A stretch of DNA of 64,000 bases, taken from positions 62,001 through 126,000 of the forward strand of contig NZ_JAQKGV010000009.1 in the NCBI RefSeq assembly GCF_028617075.1, read 5' to 3'. Positions within the stretch are counted from its first letter, which is position 1. The number at the start of each line of letters is the position of its first letter. The DNA is from Rubrobacter calidifluminis. Lineage in GTDB: Bacteria > Actinomycetota > Rubrobacteria > Rubrobacterales > Rubrobacteraceae. The notes beneath the pieces are model-generated. The model had not been told where the DNA came from and did no database searches. It saw nothing but the letters and a program-made list of their open reading frames with translations. This document shows, one piece after another, positions 1-7,747 of the stretch. A program made the position numbers and the translations under genes.

Positions 1-732
1 GTCTCCGAAGAGATGGTGAGCCTGAGCGCCAACTTCGTCACGCGTTTCTGATCCAGATGTTTTCTCACCTGGCCCTCCCGCACCAGGAGTACCCGGTCGC
101 AGACCTGCTCGACCTCGGTAAGGAGGTGGCTGGCCAGAAAGATCGCCACCCCACTCCCGGCGAGACGCCGGATCAGAGAGCGCAGCTCGATAATCCCCTG
201 CGGGTCGAGCCCGTTCGTGGGCTCGTCGAGGAGCAGAAGCTTTGGTTTTTCCATCAAAGCTTGCGCGAGCCCGAGCCGCTGGCGCATTCCTAGAGAGTAT
301 GCTCTTACCGGGCCGGTGGTCTGAGGGATCGAGTCCCACGACCCTGAGCGTCTCTTCTATGTCTGCTTCCGTGGCTACCTTGCGAATGTCCGCCAGGAGC
401 TTGAGGTTCTTTTTGCCAGAGAGATAGGGGATGAAGTTCAGCGCTTCGGTAACAAGGCCCACTCCCTCCGGGCTCAGAGCCTCTTTCGCAAGGTTCTTGC
501 CGAGCACTTCGATCTCACCCTCCGTTGGACGGCTGAGGCCCGAAAGGAGTTTGATCAGGGTCGTCTTTCCCGCCCCGTTGGGTCCGATAAAGCCCACTAC
601 CTCTCCCGGATATAACTCGAGATCCACACCAGAAAGTGCTCGGTGCCTACCGTACTTCTTCCCAACCCCGCGCAGCCTGACAGTGGGTGTTTCCGGGTGG
701 TTTTCATCCTGTCTTCTACTTTGCGAACTCAT
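1..732 (-). pseudogene. ABC transporter ATP-binding protein, frameshifted, C-terminus outside window
   Basis: This is the ATPase of an ABC-2 type exporter. Translation from the ATG at 732 gives a normal N-terminal half with a Walker A (GPNGAGKTT). The frame is then lost at about 308-312, where a run reads CCCGG on the minus strand. Dropping one base there restores the signature region YSLGMRQRL, the Walker B LLLLDEP and the downstream switch histidine region (ASHLL). No stop codon follows in either frame before the window edge. The gene lies 13 bp after two permease genes, so a three-gene exporter operon is likely. The break could be a sequencing error, a pseudogene or a programmed frameshift; the sequence alone does not decide. 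The region is more AT-rich than most of the window. Confidence 0.8.
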
Positions 733-745
733 GCGGAATCTCCTC

Positions 746-1600
746 TCATAAGTCCGTCCGGCGCACCCACAGCATCCCCCCTCCGAAGGCCAGTAACAAA
801 GTGCAGCCGAGGACCGTCACCGCCCAGAGCAAGGGAGCGAGTTGTAAGCCTTTCCCTACCGCAAAGCTGCTGACGTAGGTGACGTGGTAGACGGGGTTAA
901 AGAGTGCCGCTCCCCGCTCGTAGAAGAAAGGCTCTCTAAGGCCAGAACCGATAAGGACAAGAGCCAAACCCGCCGCGAGCGGTACCACCATGCGTGGATA
1001 AAGGGCGGAGACAGCCAACACCGTTGAGCCTACCGCCCACAACGCGAACGCGGTGTACAAGATTACGAGCAGGAAAAACAGCGGCATCGGTATATCTCCG
1101 AAGCGGGGATACAGAGCCGCTCGCTCCCCACCCCAGGGGATCTCTGCTGCGCCGCTGGTTCCAAGCGTAACGGGCAACCGCAGGGCACTTCCGAGCAGTG
1201 CAAAGAGATAAGCCAGACCTGAGTAGAGCAGTGCCGGTGAGGCGAGGGAGAGGATCTTGCCCGCCCACCAGGCAGCCCTGGAGCCTGATCTTAACAGAGT
1301 AAGATGAGCGGTGCCCTGGGAATGGTCACGCACGTAGAGATCGCCGATGACGAGCACGAAGCCCAGTACAAAGGCGAAGACTAAGGCCAACTTATTGGTC
1401 GGCAGAATCAAGGCTCCATCCCAGAAATTGGGTTGCCTTGTAGACCGGTTCAACACCGTCATGATGAAGTCAGCGTGATCAGCCCCGAGCCACCCTCCAA
1501 CCATAAAAACTGGTGGCACCGCAAGCCACCGCCATGTGTAAAGGGAGCGATACGAGTCGAAAAAGGCAATGCCTAATACCCTGCTCGATACAGAATTCAA
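746..1600 (-). CDS. ABC-2 type transporter permease (second of pair)
   Basis: This is a predicted multi-pass membrane protein of about 284 residues with roughly six hydrophobic segments. It is probably a transmembrane half of the exporter served by the adjacent ATPase. I chose the TTG at 1598-1600 as start: it overlaps the stop of the upstream permease gene (TTGA) and follows a purine-rich GAAGGAAGAG stretch. A longer in-frame start at 1663 would overlap the upstream gene by 67 bp. There is no conserved motif beyond the hydrophobic pattern, so the substrate is unknown. Context favours a small lipid, peptide or drug exporter. Base composition is lower in GC than in the core genes to the right. 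Confidence 0.75.
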   Translation of the reverse strand: MNSVSSRVLGIAFFDSYRSLYTWRWLAVPPVFMVGGWLGADHADFIMTVLNRSTRQPNFWDGALILPTNKLALVFAFVLGFVLVIGDLYVRDHSQGTAHLTLLRSGSRAAWWAGKILSLASPALLYSGLAYLFALLGSALRLPVTLGTSGAAEIPWGGERAALYPRFGDIPMPLFFLLVILYTAFALWAVGSTVLAVSALYPRMVVPLAAGLALVLIGSGLREPFFYERGAALFNPVYHVTYVSSFAVGKGLQLAPLLWAVTVLGCTLLLAFGGGMLWVRRTDL

Positions 1601-2418
1601 ATCTCTTCCTTCTTTAGAAACAGCACCACTGCTGCCGTTACGCACGAGAAAGAGAATACGCACCAGTAAACTGGCTCAGTAAAAGACCAAGCCCATTGCG
1701 GCAGGCTATAAGTGTAGCTGCTCATGAGGTCGAGTTGAGTATATGGTCCCAGGAACAACAGTGCACCCCGGAACACAAAGATGCCACCTGCAAAGAGCAC
1801 GAATGGTACCGCCGCGGCCACGTATTCGTTAGCCACGGCTGCCCCGAACACCAGTCCGCTCAACACTAGCGCTCCTGCTCCCAATGAGAACAACGCTGCG
1901 AGGACCACGTCGTTCGTGAAGGGGTGATTTGCCAACAGCCCCGGATAAGGTCCCATAGATCCCCGATTTGCGTACTCGGACGTCGCTGCCTCTCCCCACG
2001 GGAGGAAAAATGCCGCCACCGCAAAGGCGAGTGCACAGGAGAGGAAGGTTCCGAACATTGCTACCGAGAACATGCTCGCTGCCTTGGTCAGGAGATAGTA
2101 CGTGCGGGAAATACCGCGGACGAGCACGAGAGGAGGATATCCCCGTCTCCGGTCCGCTGCTAAAGAGCCTGCGATCACTACTCCAACAAACACGGGAAGG
2201 ACAAACAAAAGGTTATCCTGGATCGCATAGTAACTGAAGGCCCCGGGAATCTTCTGCTGAGAAGCAGCACCCAGTACCATGTTCGACCAGGCTATGGCAG
2301 CCAACACCAACACTCCAAGCCAGAAGGCCCATCGTCGCGCCATCCTCCCTACCTCTATCCGAAAAAGGCGGGCAATCAGCGTAAAAGAGGAGGTGAAGGA
2401 CAATCTATTGTCCTTCAT
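1597..2418 (-). CDS. ABC-2 type transporter permease (first of pair)
   Basis: A 273-residue membrane protein. It has a short cytoplasmic N-terminus, a first membrane segment at about residues 32-50, and at least five more hydrophobic segments. It also has a long extracytoplasmic loop around residues 140-170, and ends in a lysine/glutamate-rich cytoplasmic tail (KKEEI). It overlaps the next permease by four bases, consistent with translational coupling and a heteromeric ABC-2 exporter. The gene begins 39 bp after a probable secreted protein, so the four genes may share a transcript. The family is assigned from topology and gene order only; sequence motifs do not reveal the substrate. Confidence 0.72.
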   Translation of the reverse strand: MKDNRLSFTSSFTLIARLFRIEVGRMARRWAFWLGVLVLAAIAWSNMVLGAASQQKIPGAFSYYAIQDNLLFVLPVFVGVVIAGSLAADRRRGYPPLVLVRGISRTYYLLTKAASMFSVAMFGTFLSCALAFAVAAFFLPWGEAATSEYANRGSMGPYPGLLANHPFTNDVVLAALFSLGAGALVLSGLVFGAAVANEYVAAAVPFVLFAGGIFVFRGALLFLGPYTQLDLMSSYTYSLPQWAWSFTEPVYWCVFSFSCVTAAVVLFLKKEEI

Positions 2419-2457
2419 CTGTTCGAAGCCAGTAATAATACGCGTTTGGGCAACGTA

Positions 2458-2964
2458 CTACTTGAGGTAGCTTCCTATAGCCTGCACCCGAACTGGAGCA
2501 GGGGAACTGGCCCTAACGTAAACATATTTGCGGAATCTGCCGCGGTTTTTGTACATCTCTTTCGTTTCGCCCGGATACAGGAATCTCGTGTAACCAAGCT
2601 TGTCTCCTGTGTGGACATCGTACGCTGTGAAATCTACCCGCTTATGGCCCGAGTAACTGAGATGAACGCGGAGGGTCCTTCCCCCATTAACAAAGAACTC
2701 TGGCCCGCACTCACCGGAACCAAAACGGGGAACAATGCAATCGAACCTTATACGGGTACGGTATTGAGCGGGAGAATAACTATAAGTAATGCTATTTCCT
2801 TGGACTGCTGGTGAAGTGCTGCTCCCGCGTGCAACACTGGACGATACTTTATTCACCTGCGCAAAAGACACTTGTGTAGCCACCACTGCTGGAAGAGCTA
2901 CCACATAGCCGTGACTATCGTTATCAGCCTCAGGCTTGGTGCCACTGTTTCTCCTCATCTTCAT
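2458..2964 (-). CDS. hypothetical protein, probably secreted, with a possibly damaged signal peptide
   Basis: I do not recognise this protein. From the ATG at 2964 it is 168 residues. The C-terminal hundred residues are rich in Tyr, Arg, Val and Gly and look beta-rich, with two cysteines that could form a disulfide (DCIVP and GECGPE). The N-terminus ends in a signal-peptide-like stretch (VVALPAVVATQVSFAQ), but the residues before it are polar (KPEADNDSHGY). Reading those bases in the +1 frame gives a hydrophobic RLITIVTAM instead, which would complete a classical signal peptide. A possible -10 (TATTAT) lies at 2986-2991. An alternative GTG start is at 3012. It lies upstream of the ABC exporter genes, so it could be exported, or could interact with the transporter's substrate. 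Confidence 0.55.
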   Translation of the reverse strand: MKMRRNSGTKPEADNDSHGYVVALPAVVATQVSFAQVNKVSSSVARGSSTSPAVQGNSITYSYSPAQYRTRIRFDCIVPRFGSGECGPEFFVNGGRTLRVHLSYSGHKRVDFTAYDVHTGDKLGYTRFLYPGETKEMYKNRGRFRKYVYVRASSPAPVRVQAIGSYLK

Positions 2965-3063
2965 AAACTGAACATGACTGCCTGAATAATAGAGAGAACC
3001 TGCGGTCACCACCAGACACCAAAGTACCCAATCCCGGGGATACGGCCTATGGCGGTGCAGGAG

Positions 3064-3681
3064 CTAATCAGGAGGCTGCATGATGCCCCAGTAGTAGAGG
3101 GCAGCCTGAGCGCGGTTGCACAGTCCGAGCTTGCGGTACACGCTCCGGAGGCGGTTCTTGTCCGTCTGCTCCGAGAGACAGAGCTTCCGGCTTATGCGCC
3201 GGTTGTTCCACCCGTACGCCGCGTAGCGCAGCACCACCCGCTCAGACCGGGTGAGCGCCGTCTTCGGTCCCGGGGTGAAGCTGTAGGTCTCGCCCCCGGA
3301 TACCAGGCTCAACCCCCTCAGGAGGGCGTCGTCGAGGTCCTGCCTCAGGAAGAACTCGTCGGACAGCAGGACCTCGGGGCGAAGCTCCCGGAGGTCCTCC
3401 AGGTACTCCGGACAGGTGTTCCACGTCACCACGACTACCTTCAAGCCCGACCGGTCCAGCTCTTCGAGGGCGCGCACGGCGTGGGCCCGCGGCACATCGA
3501 GCAACAGCTTCATGCGGGCTTCGGGTCTCACCCGGAAGCCCCTTGCCGCAAGCTCGCGCTCGAAGGCGGTGCGGACGGAGGATGCGCCGCACAGGACGGA
3601 GAGGACGAGCCTCTCTCGCTCGCTTCTCCGCCGGGGCGAGAAATCCCGATGCATGGTGATGTGTGGCGAGGCTTCTGCCAC
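3064..3681 (-). CDS. LuxR-family transcriptional regulator with degenerate receiver
   Basis: This 205-residue protein ends in a clear LuxR/GerE helix-turn-helix (about residues 140-200; LTRSERVVLRYAAYGWNN, then ISRKLCLSEQT). The N-terminal ~125 residues have the alternating hydrophobic strand and helix pattern of a receiver domain. However, the acidic pocket and the phospho-accepting aspartate are missing: the relevant strand reads KVVVVTWNTC. It therefore probably does not accept phosphate in the ordinary way. The start is GTG at 3681. It sits upstream of the secreted protein and the ABC exporter on the same strand and is a candidate regulator of them; that link is inferred from position only. 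Confidence 0.75.
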   Translation of the reverse strand: MAEASPHITMHRDFSPRRRSERERLVLSVLCGASSVRTAFERELAARGFRVRPEARMKLLLDVPRAHAVRALEELDRSGLKVVVVTWNTCPEYLEDLRELRPEVLLSDEFFLRQDLDDALLRGLSLVSGGETYSFTPGPKTALTRSERVVLRYAAYGWNNRRISRKLCLSEQTDKNRLRSVYRKLGLCNRAQAALYYWGIMQPPD

Positions 3682-3829
3682 GACGTTTCCTCTTTGTGCC
3701 TTTCCCTACCGCTCAACTCTCACCCTACCCTGAAGTGGGAAATGTTGCAAGTTCTGTCTTGCAGGCTGAAGAAGGGTCGGCGCAACAGACCGCCCATTAT
3801 CCCCGAGTGTGGCGTGATACGCTTGGGCC

Positions 3830-4330
3830 ATGGACCAGCTCGAATACAGGTTCTGCCCGAGGTGCGGGGGTGAGTTGGAGAGCCGCGTCTTGAAGGAGGG
3901 GGAACCTGAGCGGCTGGTGTGCTCCGGGTGCGGGTTCGTCTTCTACCTGGGTCCGAAGCTGGTCGCGGGGGCGATCTTCGAGGTGGACGGAGGGATACTC
4001 CTGATAAAGCGGGGCATAGAGCCGGGCTACGGGGGTTGGACGTTCCCCGGCGGTTACGTCGAGCGCGGCGAGGTTGCCGAGGAGGCGGCCCGGCGGGAGG
4101 TCGCCGAGGAGACCGGGATCGAGGTGGAGGTGGGACCGATCCTCGGGCTCTACTCCTACGAGGGGCAGCTCCCCGCGATCGCCGTCTTCGAGGGTCGGGC
4201 CACGGGTGGCAGGGCTCACCCCGGGGACGAGGTGCTCTCGGTCGAGAGCTTCGTCCCGGCGGAGATCCCGTGGGAAGAGCTCGCGTTTCCGAGTACGAAG
4301 GAGGCGCTCAGGGATTACCTAGGCGAGTAG
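3830..4330 (+). CDS. Nudix hydrolase with N-terminal zinc ribbon
   Basis: The protein has 166 residues. It opens with a zinc ribbon (CPRCG near residue 9 and CSGCG near residue 31), followed by a Nudix fold. The Nudix box is intact from about residue 73 (GGYVERGE, then REVAEETGIEV), with all the glutamates that bind the catalytic metal. Family members hydrolyse nucleoside diphosphates linked to another moiety, such as ADP-ribose or NADH. The zinc ribbon plus Nudix layout recalls NudC-type pyrophosphatases, although this protein is shorter. A -10-like TGATAC lies nine bases before the ATG, suggesting a leaderless mRNA. Its 3' end overlaps the convergent peptidase gene by 12 bp. The substrate is unknown. 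Confidence 0.85.
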   Translation: MDQLEYRFCPRCGGELESRVLKEGEPERLVCSGCGFVFYLGPKLVAGAIFEVDGGILLIKRGIEPGYGGWTFPGGYVERGEVAEEAARREVAEETGIEVEVGPILGLYSYEGQLPAIAVFEGRATGGRAHPGDEVLSVESFVPAEIPWEELAFPSTKEALRDYLGE

Positions 4331-6337
4331 TTCGGGAGGTTTCCACCCTTCGCCGAGAGCGTGGTGGGCGATGAAGCCGAGCACGGTCCGGTACCAGAGG
4401 CGTACGTCGTTCGGCTTGAGGATCCAGTGGTTCTCGTTCGGGAAATACAGAAAGGCTGCCGGAACGCCGTGACGTTTGAGATCGGTCCAGAGCGTGAGGG
4501 CCTCGCTCACCGGGACCCGATAGTCCCGCGCTCCGTGTATTACGAGCATCGGGGTAGTGATGCTCTTCACGTGGGCGCGGGGGTTGTTCTCGCGGTAGCG
4601 GGAGGGGTCTTCGTAAGGGTCGCCGAACTCCCGCTCCCAGAAGGTTCCGAGGTCGGTCGTGCCGTGGAAGGACTCGAGATCCCAGACGCTCGCGTGGGTG
4701 ACGATGGCCCGGAAGTGGTCGGTGTGCCCGGCGACCCAGTTGGCCATGTACCCACCGAAGGATCCACCGAGGAGGACCGCCCTCTCGCCGTCTATCCCCT
4801 TGCGCGAGGCGGCGTCCTCCACCGCGGCCATCACGTCCTCGTAGACGACGCTCCCCCAGCGCCCCCAGCCGCGCTCTATGCTTGAGAGGCCGTACCCGAC
4901 GCTCAGCGCGGGGTCTGGCAGGAGCACGGCCCACCCCTCCGAGGTGAAGACGTGTGGGTTCCACCTCCAGTGCCAGGTGTTCCATGAGTTGAGTGGGCCA
5001 CCGTGCACGAAGACGGCGAGCGGGGCCGGGCCGCCCTCGGGGGATCCTTCTGGTAGGACGAGCCACGATGGGATGCGCCGACCGTCGCGCCGCACCTCGA
5101 TCCGCTCCAGGCGCGAGGGGAGGCTCAGCTCCTCCAGCTCCGGGAAGCTCTTGAGCCTGCGTACCTCCCCGCTCTTCAGGTCCAGGGCGATCGGGTGCGG
5201 CGGCTCCAGGATACTCGAGCGCAGCGCGTAGAGGGTCTTCCCGTCCGGTGAGGGACAGAGGTCGCCGAAGGAGCCCTCATCGGTGAGACGCTCTACCTCG
5301 CCGGTCGCCACCTCGACCCGGTAGGCCGGGAGCCTGCCGTCGTCGTCCGCGGTGAAGTAGACGAAGCGGGAGTCGGGCGACCACACGGGGTCCTCCGGCC
5401 AGCGGTCGAATCCCGGGAGGAGGTCTCTGCCTTCGCCGGACTCCAGGTCGAAGAGAAAGAGCGTGTGGTCGCCGGGTGCATCGGGGGTCGAGCGGGCACT
5501 CCGGACGGCGACGACGTGTCGTCCGTCGGGGCTGCAGGCGGGTGATCCGTAGTCCGCGGCGTCATCGGCGAGGACGCGCTGCTTCCCGGAGCGGGTGTCC
5601 ACGCAGACGAGCGTCATGTCACGCCGGAGCAACTCGTCTGTTTCGCGCCTGCGTCCCGTGACGAGCTTCGAGCCGTCCGGGGTGAGGTCGAAGGTCGCCA
5701 GATCTAGCGAGCGGCCCGGGGAGGGAACGAGGTCTTTTCCTTCGGATCTTTCCTTTTGGGGGTCTTCCAGCAGGCGCAGGTGGCGCTCCCTCGGGCCGAG
5801 GTCGTGATCCCAGAACCGGATCGGATAATCCGTGAAGAGTTGCGCCTCCACGCCCGCGTCCTTGCGGGCTTTCTCGCGGGCGGCGTCCTCCTCGAGGCCG
5901 GACGTGCCGGGGAACATCCCCGTGGCGAAGGCCACCGTTCCGCTCCCTCGCGCCACGGCGAAGCTCTCCAAGCCGCCGGGTGGGCCGGTGACGAGCCGGG
6001 CCTCGCCGCCCTCTGCGGGAAGGGCCCAGAGGGCGTTCCTCTCGCCGCGGGGGTCGTCCTCGTCTGCTTCGGGATCCCTGCGAGGCGAGAGGAAGACGAG
6101 CGAGCCGTCCGGAGCAAACCGCGCGCCGGACTCCCCCTCCCGGGAGCGGGTGAGGCGGCGCGGGGCGGATGCCCCCCGAGGGTCGAGCTCGTAGAGCGCG
6201 GAGAGCATCTTCTTTCCGTCGCGAGATGGGCGGGAGGCGGAGGTGACGAGCCGCTCGCCGTCCGGCGAGAGCGTGAGCCCGGCGAGGCGGGGCAGCTTCA
6301 GGAGTTCTTCTACGGTGAATCCGTCGTGGTCTGGCAT
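4319..6337 (-). CDS. S9 family prolyl oligopeptidase-like peptidase
   Basis: A 672-residue serine peptidase of the S9 (prolyl oligopeptidase / acylaminoacyl peptidase) family. The N-terminal ~400 residues contain repeated beta-propeller blades with WD40-like PDG and SPD motifs (LSPDGERLV, SPDSRFVYF). The C-terminal alpha/beta-hydrolase domain carries the nucleophile in GGSFGGYMANW, the acid in IHGARDYRVP and the histidine in PNENHW. No signal peptide is visible, so a cytoplasmic role in oligopeptide turnover is likely. The gene begins nine bases after the CoaC-like gene on the same strand, suggesting cotranscription. Length and domain order are normal for the family. Confidence 0.93.
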   Translation of the reverse strand: MPDHDGFTVEELLKLPRLAGLTLSPDGERLVTSASRPSRDGKKMLSALYELDPRGASAPRRLTRSREGESGARFAPDGSLVFLSPRRDPEADEDDPRGERNALWALPAEGGEARLVTGPPGGLESFAVARGSGTVAFATGMFPGTSGLEEDAAREKARKDAGVEAQLFTDYPIRFWDHDLGPRERHLRLLEDPQKERSEGKDLVPSPGRSLDLATFDLTPDGSKLVTGRRRETDELLRRDMTLVCVDTRSGKQRVLADDAADYGSPACSPDGRHVVAVRSARSTPDAPGDHTLFLFDLESGEGRDLLPGFDRWPEDPVWSPDSRFVYFTADDDGRLPAYRVEVATGEVERLTDEGSFGDLCPSPDGKTLYALRSSILEPPHPIALDLKSGEVRRLKSFPELEELSLPSRLERIEVRRDGRRIPSWLVLPEGSPEGGPAPLAVFVHGGPLNSWNTWHWRWNPHVFTSEGWAVLLPDPALSVGYGLSSIERGWGRWGSVVYEDVMAAVEDAASRKGIDGERAVLLGGSFGGYMANWVAGHTDHFRAIVTHASVWDLESFHGTTDLGTFWEREFGDPYEDPSRYRENNPRAHVKSITTPMLVIHGARDYRVPVSEALTLWTDLKRHGVPAAFLYFPNENHWILKPNDVRLWYRTVLGFIAHHALGEGWKPPELLA

Positions 6338-6346
6338 GACACGATC

Positions 6347-6928
6347 TTAGCCCGGAGCGCGTCCGGTGTCCGGCGCTCCGCTGAGCGCGGCCTTTACGGC
6401 GGCCACGATCTCCTGCTCCCCGGCGAGCCTTCCGACCCCCGGTTCCTCCTCCTCGGAGGCCATCCTGCCCTCCTCCGGACCGACGAAAGAATGCCCCCAG
6501 CCCGCGAGCGTCGCCACGTTGCGCCGGGTGGCGGGGCTCTTCCACATCTCCGGGTTCATCGCCGGGGCCCAGAGCACCTTCTTCGCTCCGGCGAGGATGA
6601 TGGCCGAGAGCAGGTCGTCACCGAGCCCTATAGCCGCCCGGGCGATGGCGTCTGCCGTGGCGGGGACGACGAGGACGAGATCTGCCCAACGAGCGAGGCG
6701 CACGTGCTCTATCCCGCCGGTCGCCTCCCACCAGCTCTCTTCGGTGTGGATCCTCCGCCCCGCCGCGACCGCGAGCGTCTCCTCCGGGATGAAGCGCAGC
6801 GCGCCCGGCGTGGCGACGACCTCGACCTCGAACCCCGCCTCGCGCAGCCGTCGGATCACGCCGGGGACCTTGTACGCCGCGATGCCGCCGGTGACGCCGA
6901 CGAGGATGCGTTTTCCGACCCCTTCCAC
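6347..6928 (-). CDS. standalone CoaC-like phosphopantothenoylcysteine decarboxylase flavoprotein
   Basis: This 193-residue HFCD-family flavoprotein has the N-terminal GVTGGIAAYK phosphate/FMN-binding loop, the active-site histidine region (GGIEHVRLARW) and the PAMNPEMW substrate-recognition clamp. This is the decarboxylase (CoaC) half of the usual CoaBC fusion, which converts 4'-phosphopantothenoylcysteine to 4'-phosphopantetheine. The CoaB synthetase domain is absent from the gene and from its neighbours, so it either works with a separate CoaB or acts on a related cysteine-containing substrate. The start is GTG at 6928, six bases after a TATACT -10 box, consistent with leaderless translation. 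It is probably cotranscribed with the S9 peptidase. Confidence 0.85.
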   Translation of the reverse strand: MEGVGKRILVGVTGGIAAYKVPGVIRRLREAGFEVEVVATPGALRFIPEETLAVAAGRRIHTEESWWEATGGIEHVRLARWADLVLVVPATADAIARAAIGLGDDLLSAIILAGAKKVLWAPAMNPEMWKSPATRRNVATLAGWGHSFVGPEEGRMASEEEEPGVGRLAGEQEIVAAVKAALSGAPDTGRAPG

Positions 6929-6934
6929 ACGACC

Positions 6935-6952
6935 AGTATATACGGCTAATAT
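6935..6952. promoter_or_regulatory. divergent -10 boxes for the CoaC-like gene and the SDR gene
   Basis: The minus-strand TATACT at 6935-6940 lies six bases before the GTG at 6928. The plus-strand TAATAT at 6947-6952 lies eight bases before the ATG at 6961. With 32 bp between the two start codons there is no room for conventional leaders with Shine-Dalgarno sites, so both transcripts probably start at or next to their initiation codons. No convincing -35 hexamers are seen. Confidence 0.6.
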
Positions 6953-6960
6953 ACGTTCTG

Positions 6961-7740
6961 ATGGAGATAAACCTGAGAGAGAAGGCCGCCATCGTCACCG
7001 GGGCTTCGAGCGGCATCGGGGAGGCGACCGCGCGGGAGTTCGCGGGGCGCGGGGCCCGCGTCGTGCTCTGCGCCCGCAACCGGGACCGGCTCAGGGCCGT
7101 CGTGCGCGAGATCCTCTCCACCGGAGGCGAGGTGGTCGCCGCTCCCTGCGACGTCACCGACGCCTCCTCGGTGCGGGAGGCCGTCGGTCTGGCGGTCGAG
7201 GAGTGGGGGAGGGTGGACGTATTGGTCAACAACGCCGGGGTCGGGCTCTCCGGGAGGGTCGCCGAGCTGCGCCCCGAAGATCTGCGCCGCGTGATGGACG
7301 TCAACGTGATCGGGGCGCTCAACTTCGTGCAGGCCGTCCTTCCCCACATGCCGGAAGGTGGGAGGATCATCAACGTCTCGTCGGTCATCGGCAGGAGGTC
7401 CATCCCCAACGTCGGGGGCTACTGCGCGAGCAAGGCCGCGCTCGGGGCGCTCTCCGACGCCCTGCGCGTCGAGGTCGCGAAGAGAAAGATAACCGTCACG
7501 ACCGTCTACCCCGGCACCACGCGCACGCCGTTCAGGGAGAACTCCCTGCGCACCGGCGGGGAGAAGCGCGGCTGGCGTCCTCCCGGCGTCTCGCCCGAGC
7601 GGGTGGCGGAGAGGATAGCCCTGGCCGCGGAGAGAGGGGAGAGGGACGTGTACGTTACCCGGATGGACCGGCTCTTCGTCTTGGGGACCGGGCTCGCACC
7701 GGGCCTCGCCGACCGGGTGCTCGGGATGTGGGCGAGGTGA
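6961..7740 (+). CDS. short-chain dehydrogenase/reductase (SDR)
   Basis: A classical SDR of 259 residues. The NAD(P)-binding glycine motif TGASSGIG is at about residue 14, the NNAG motif at about residue 90, a catalytic serine follows in INVSSV, and the YxxxK pair is in YCASK. An arginine after the glycine motif region (CARNRDR) hints at NADP preference. The substrate cannot be told from sequence. The last ~25 residues (RLFVLGTGLAPGLADRVLG) are hydrophobic and may touch the membrane, as in some lipid-modifying SDRs. A -10 box eight bases before the ATG suggests a leaderless transcript. The next gene starts seven bases downstream, so they are probably cotranscribed. Confidence 0.9.
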   Translation: MEINLREKAAIVTGASSGIGEATAREFAGRGARVVLCARNRDRLRAVVREILSTGGEVVAAPCDVTDASSVREAVGLAVEEWGRVDVLVNNAGVGLSGRVAELRPEDLRRVMDVNVIGALNFVQAVLPHMPEGGRIINVSSVIGRRSIPNVGGYCASKAALGALSDALRVEVAKRKITVTTVYPGTTRTPFRENSLRTGGEKRGWRPPGVSPERVAERIALAAERGERDVYVTRMDRLFVLGTGLAPGLADRVLGMWAR

Positions 7741-7747
7741 GGCGGGG

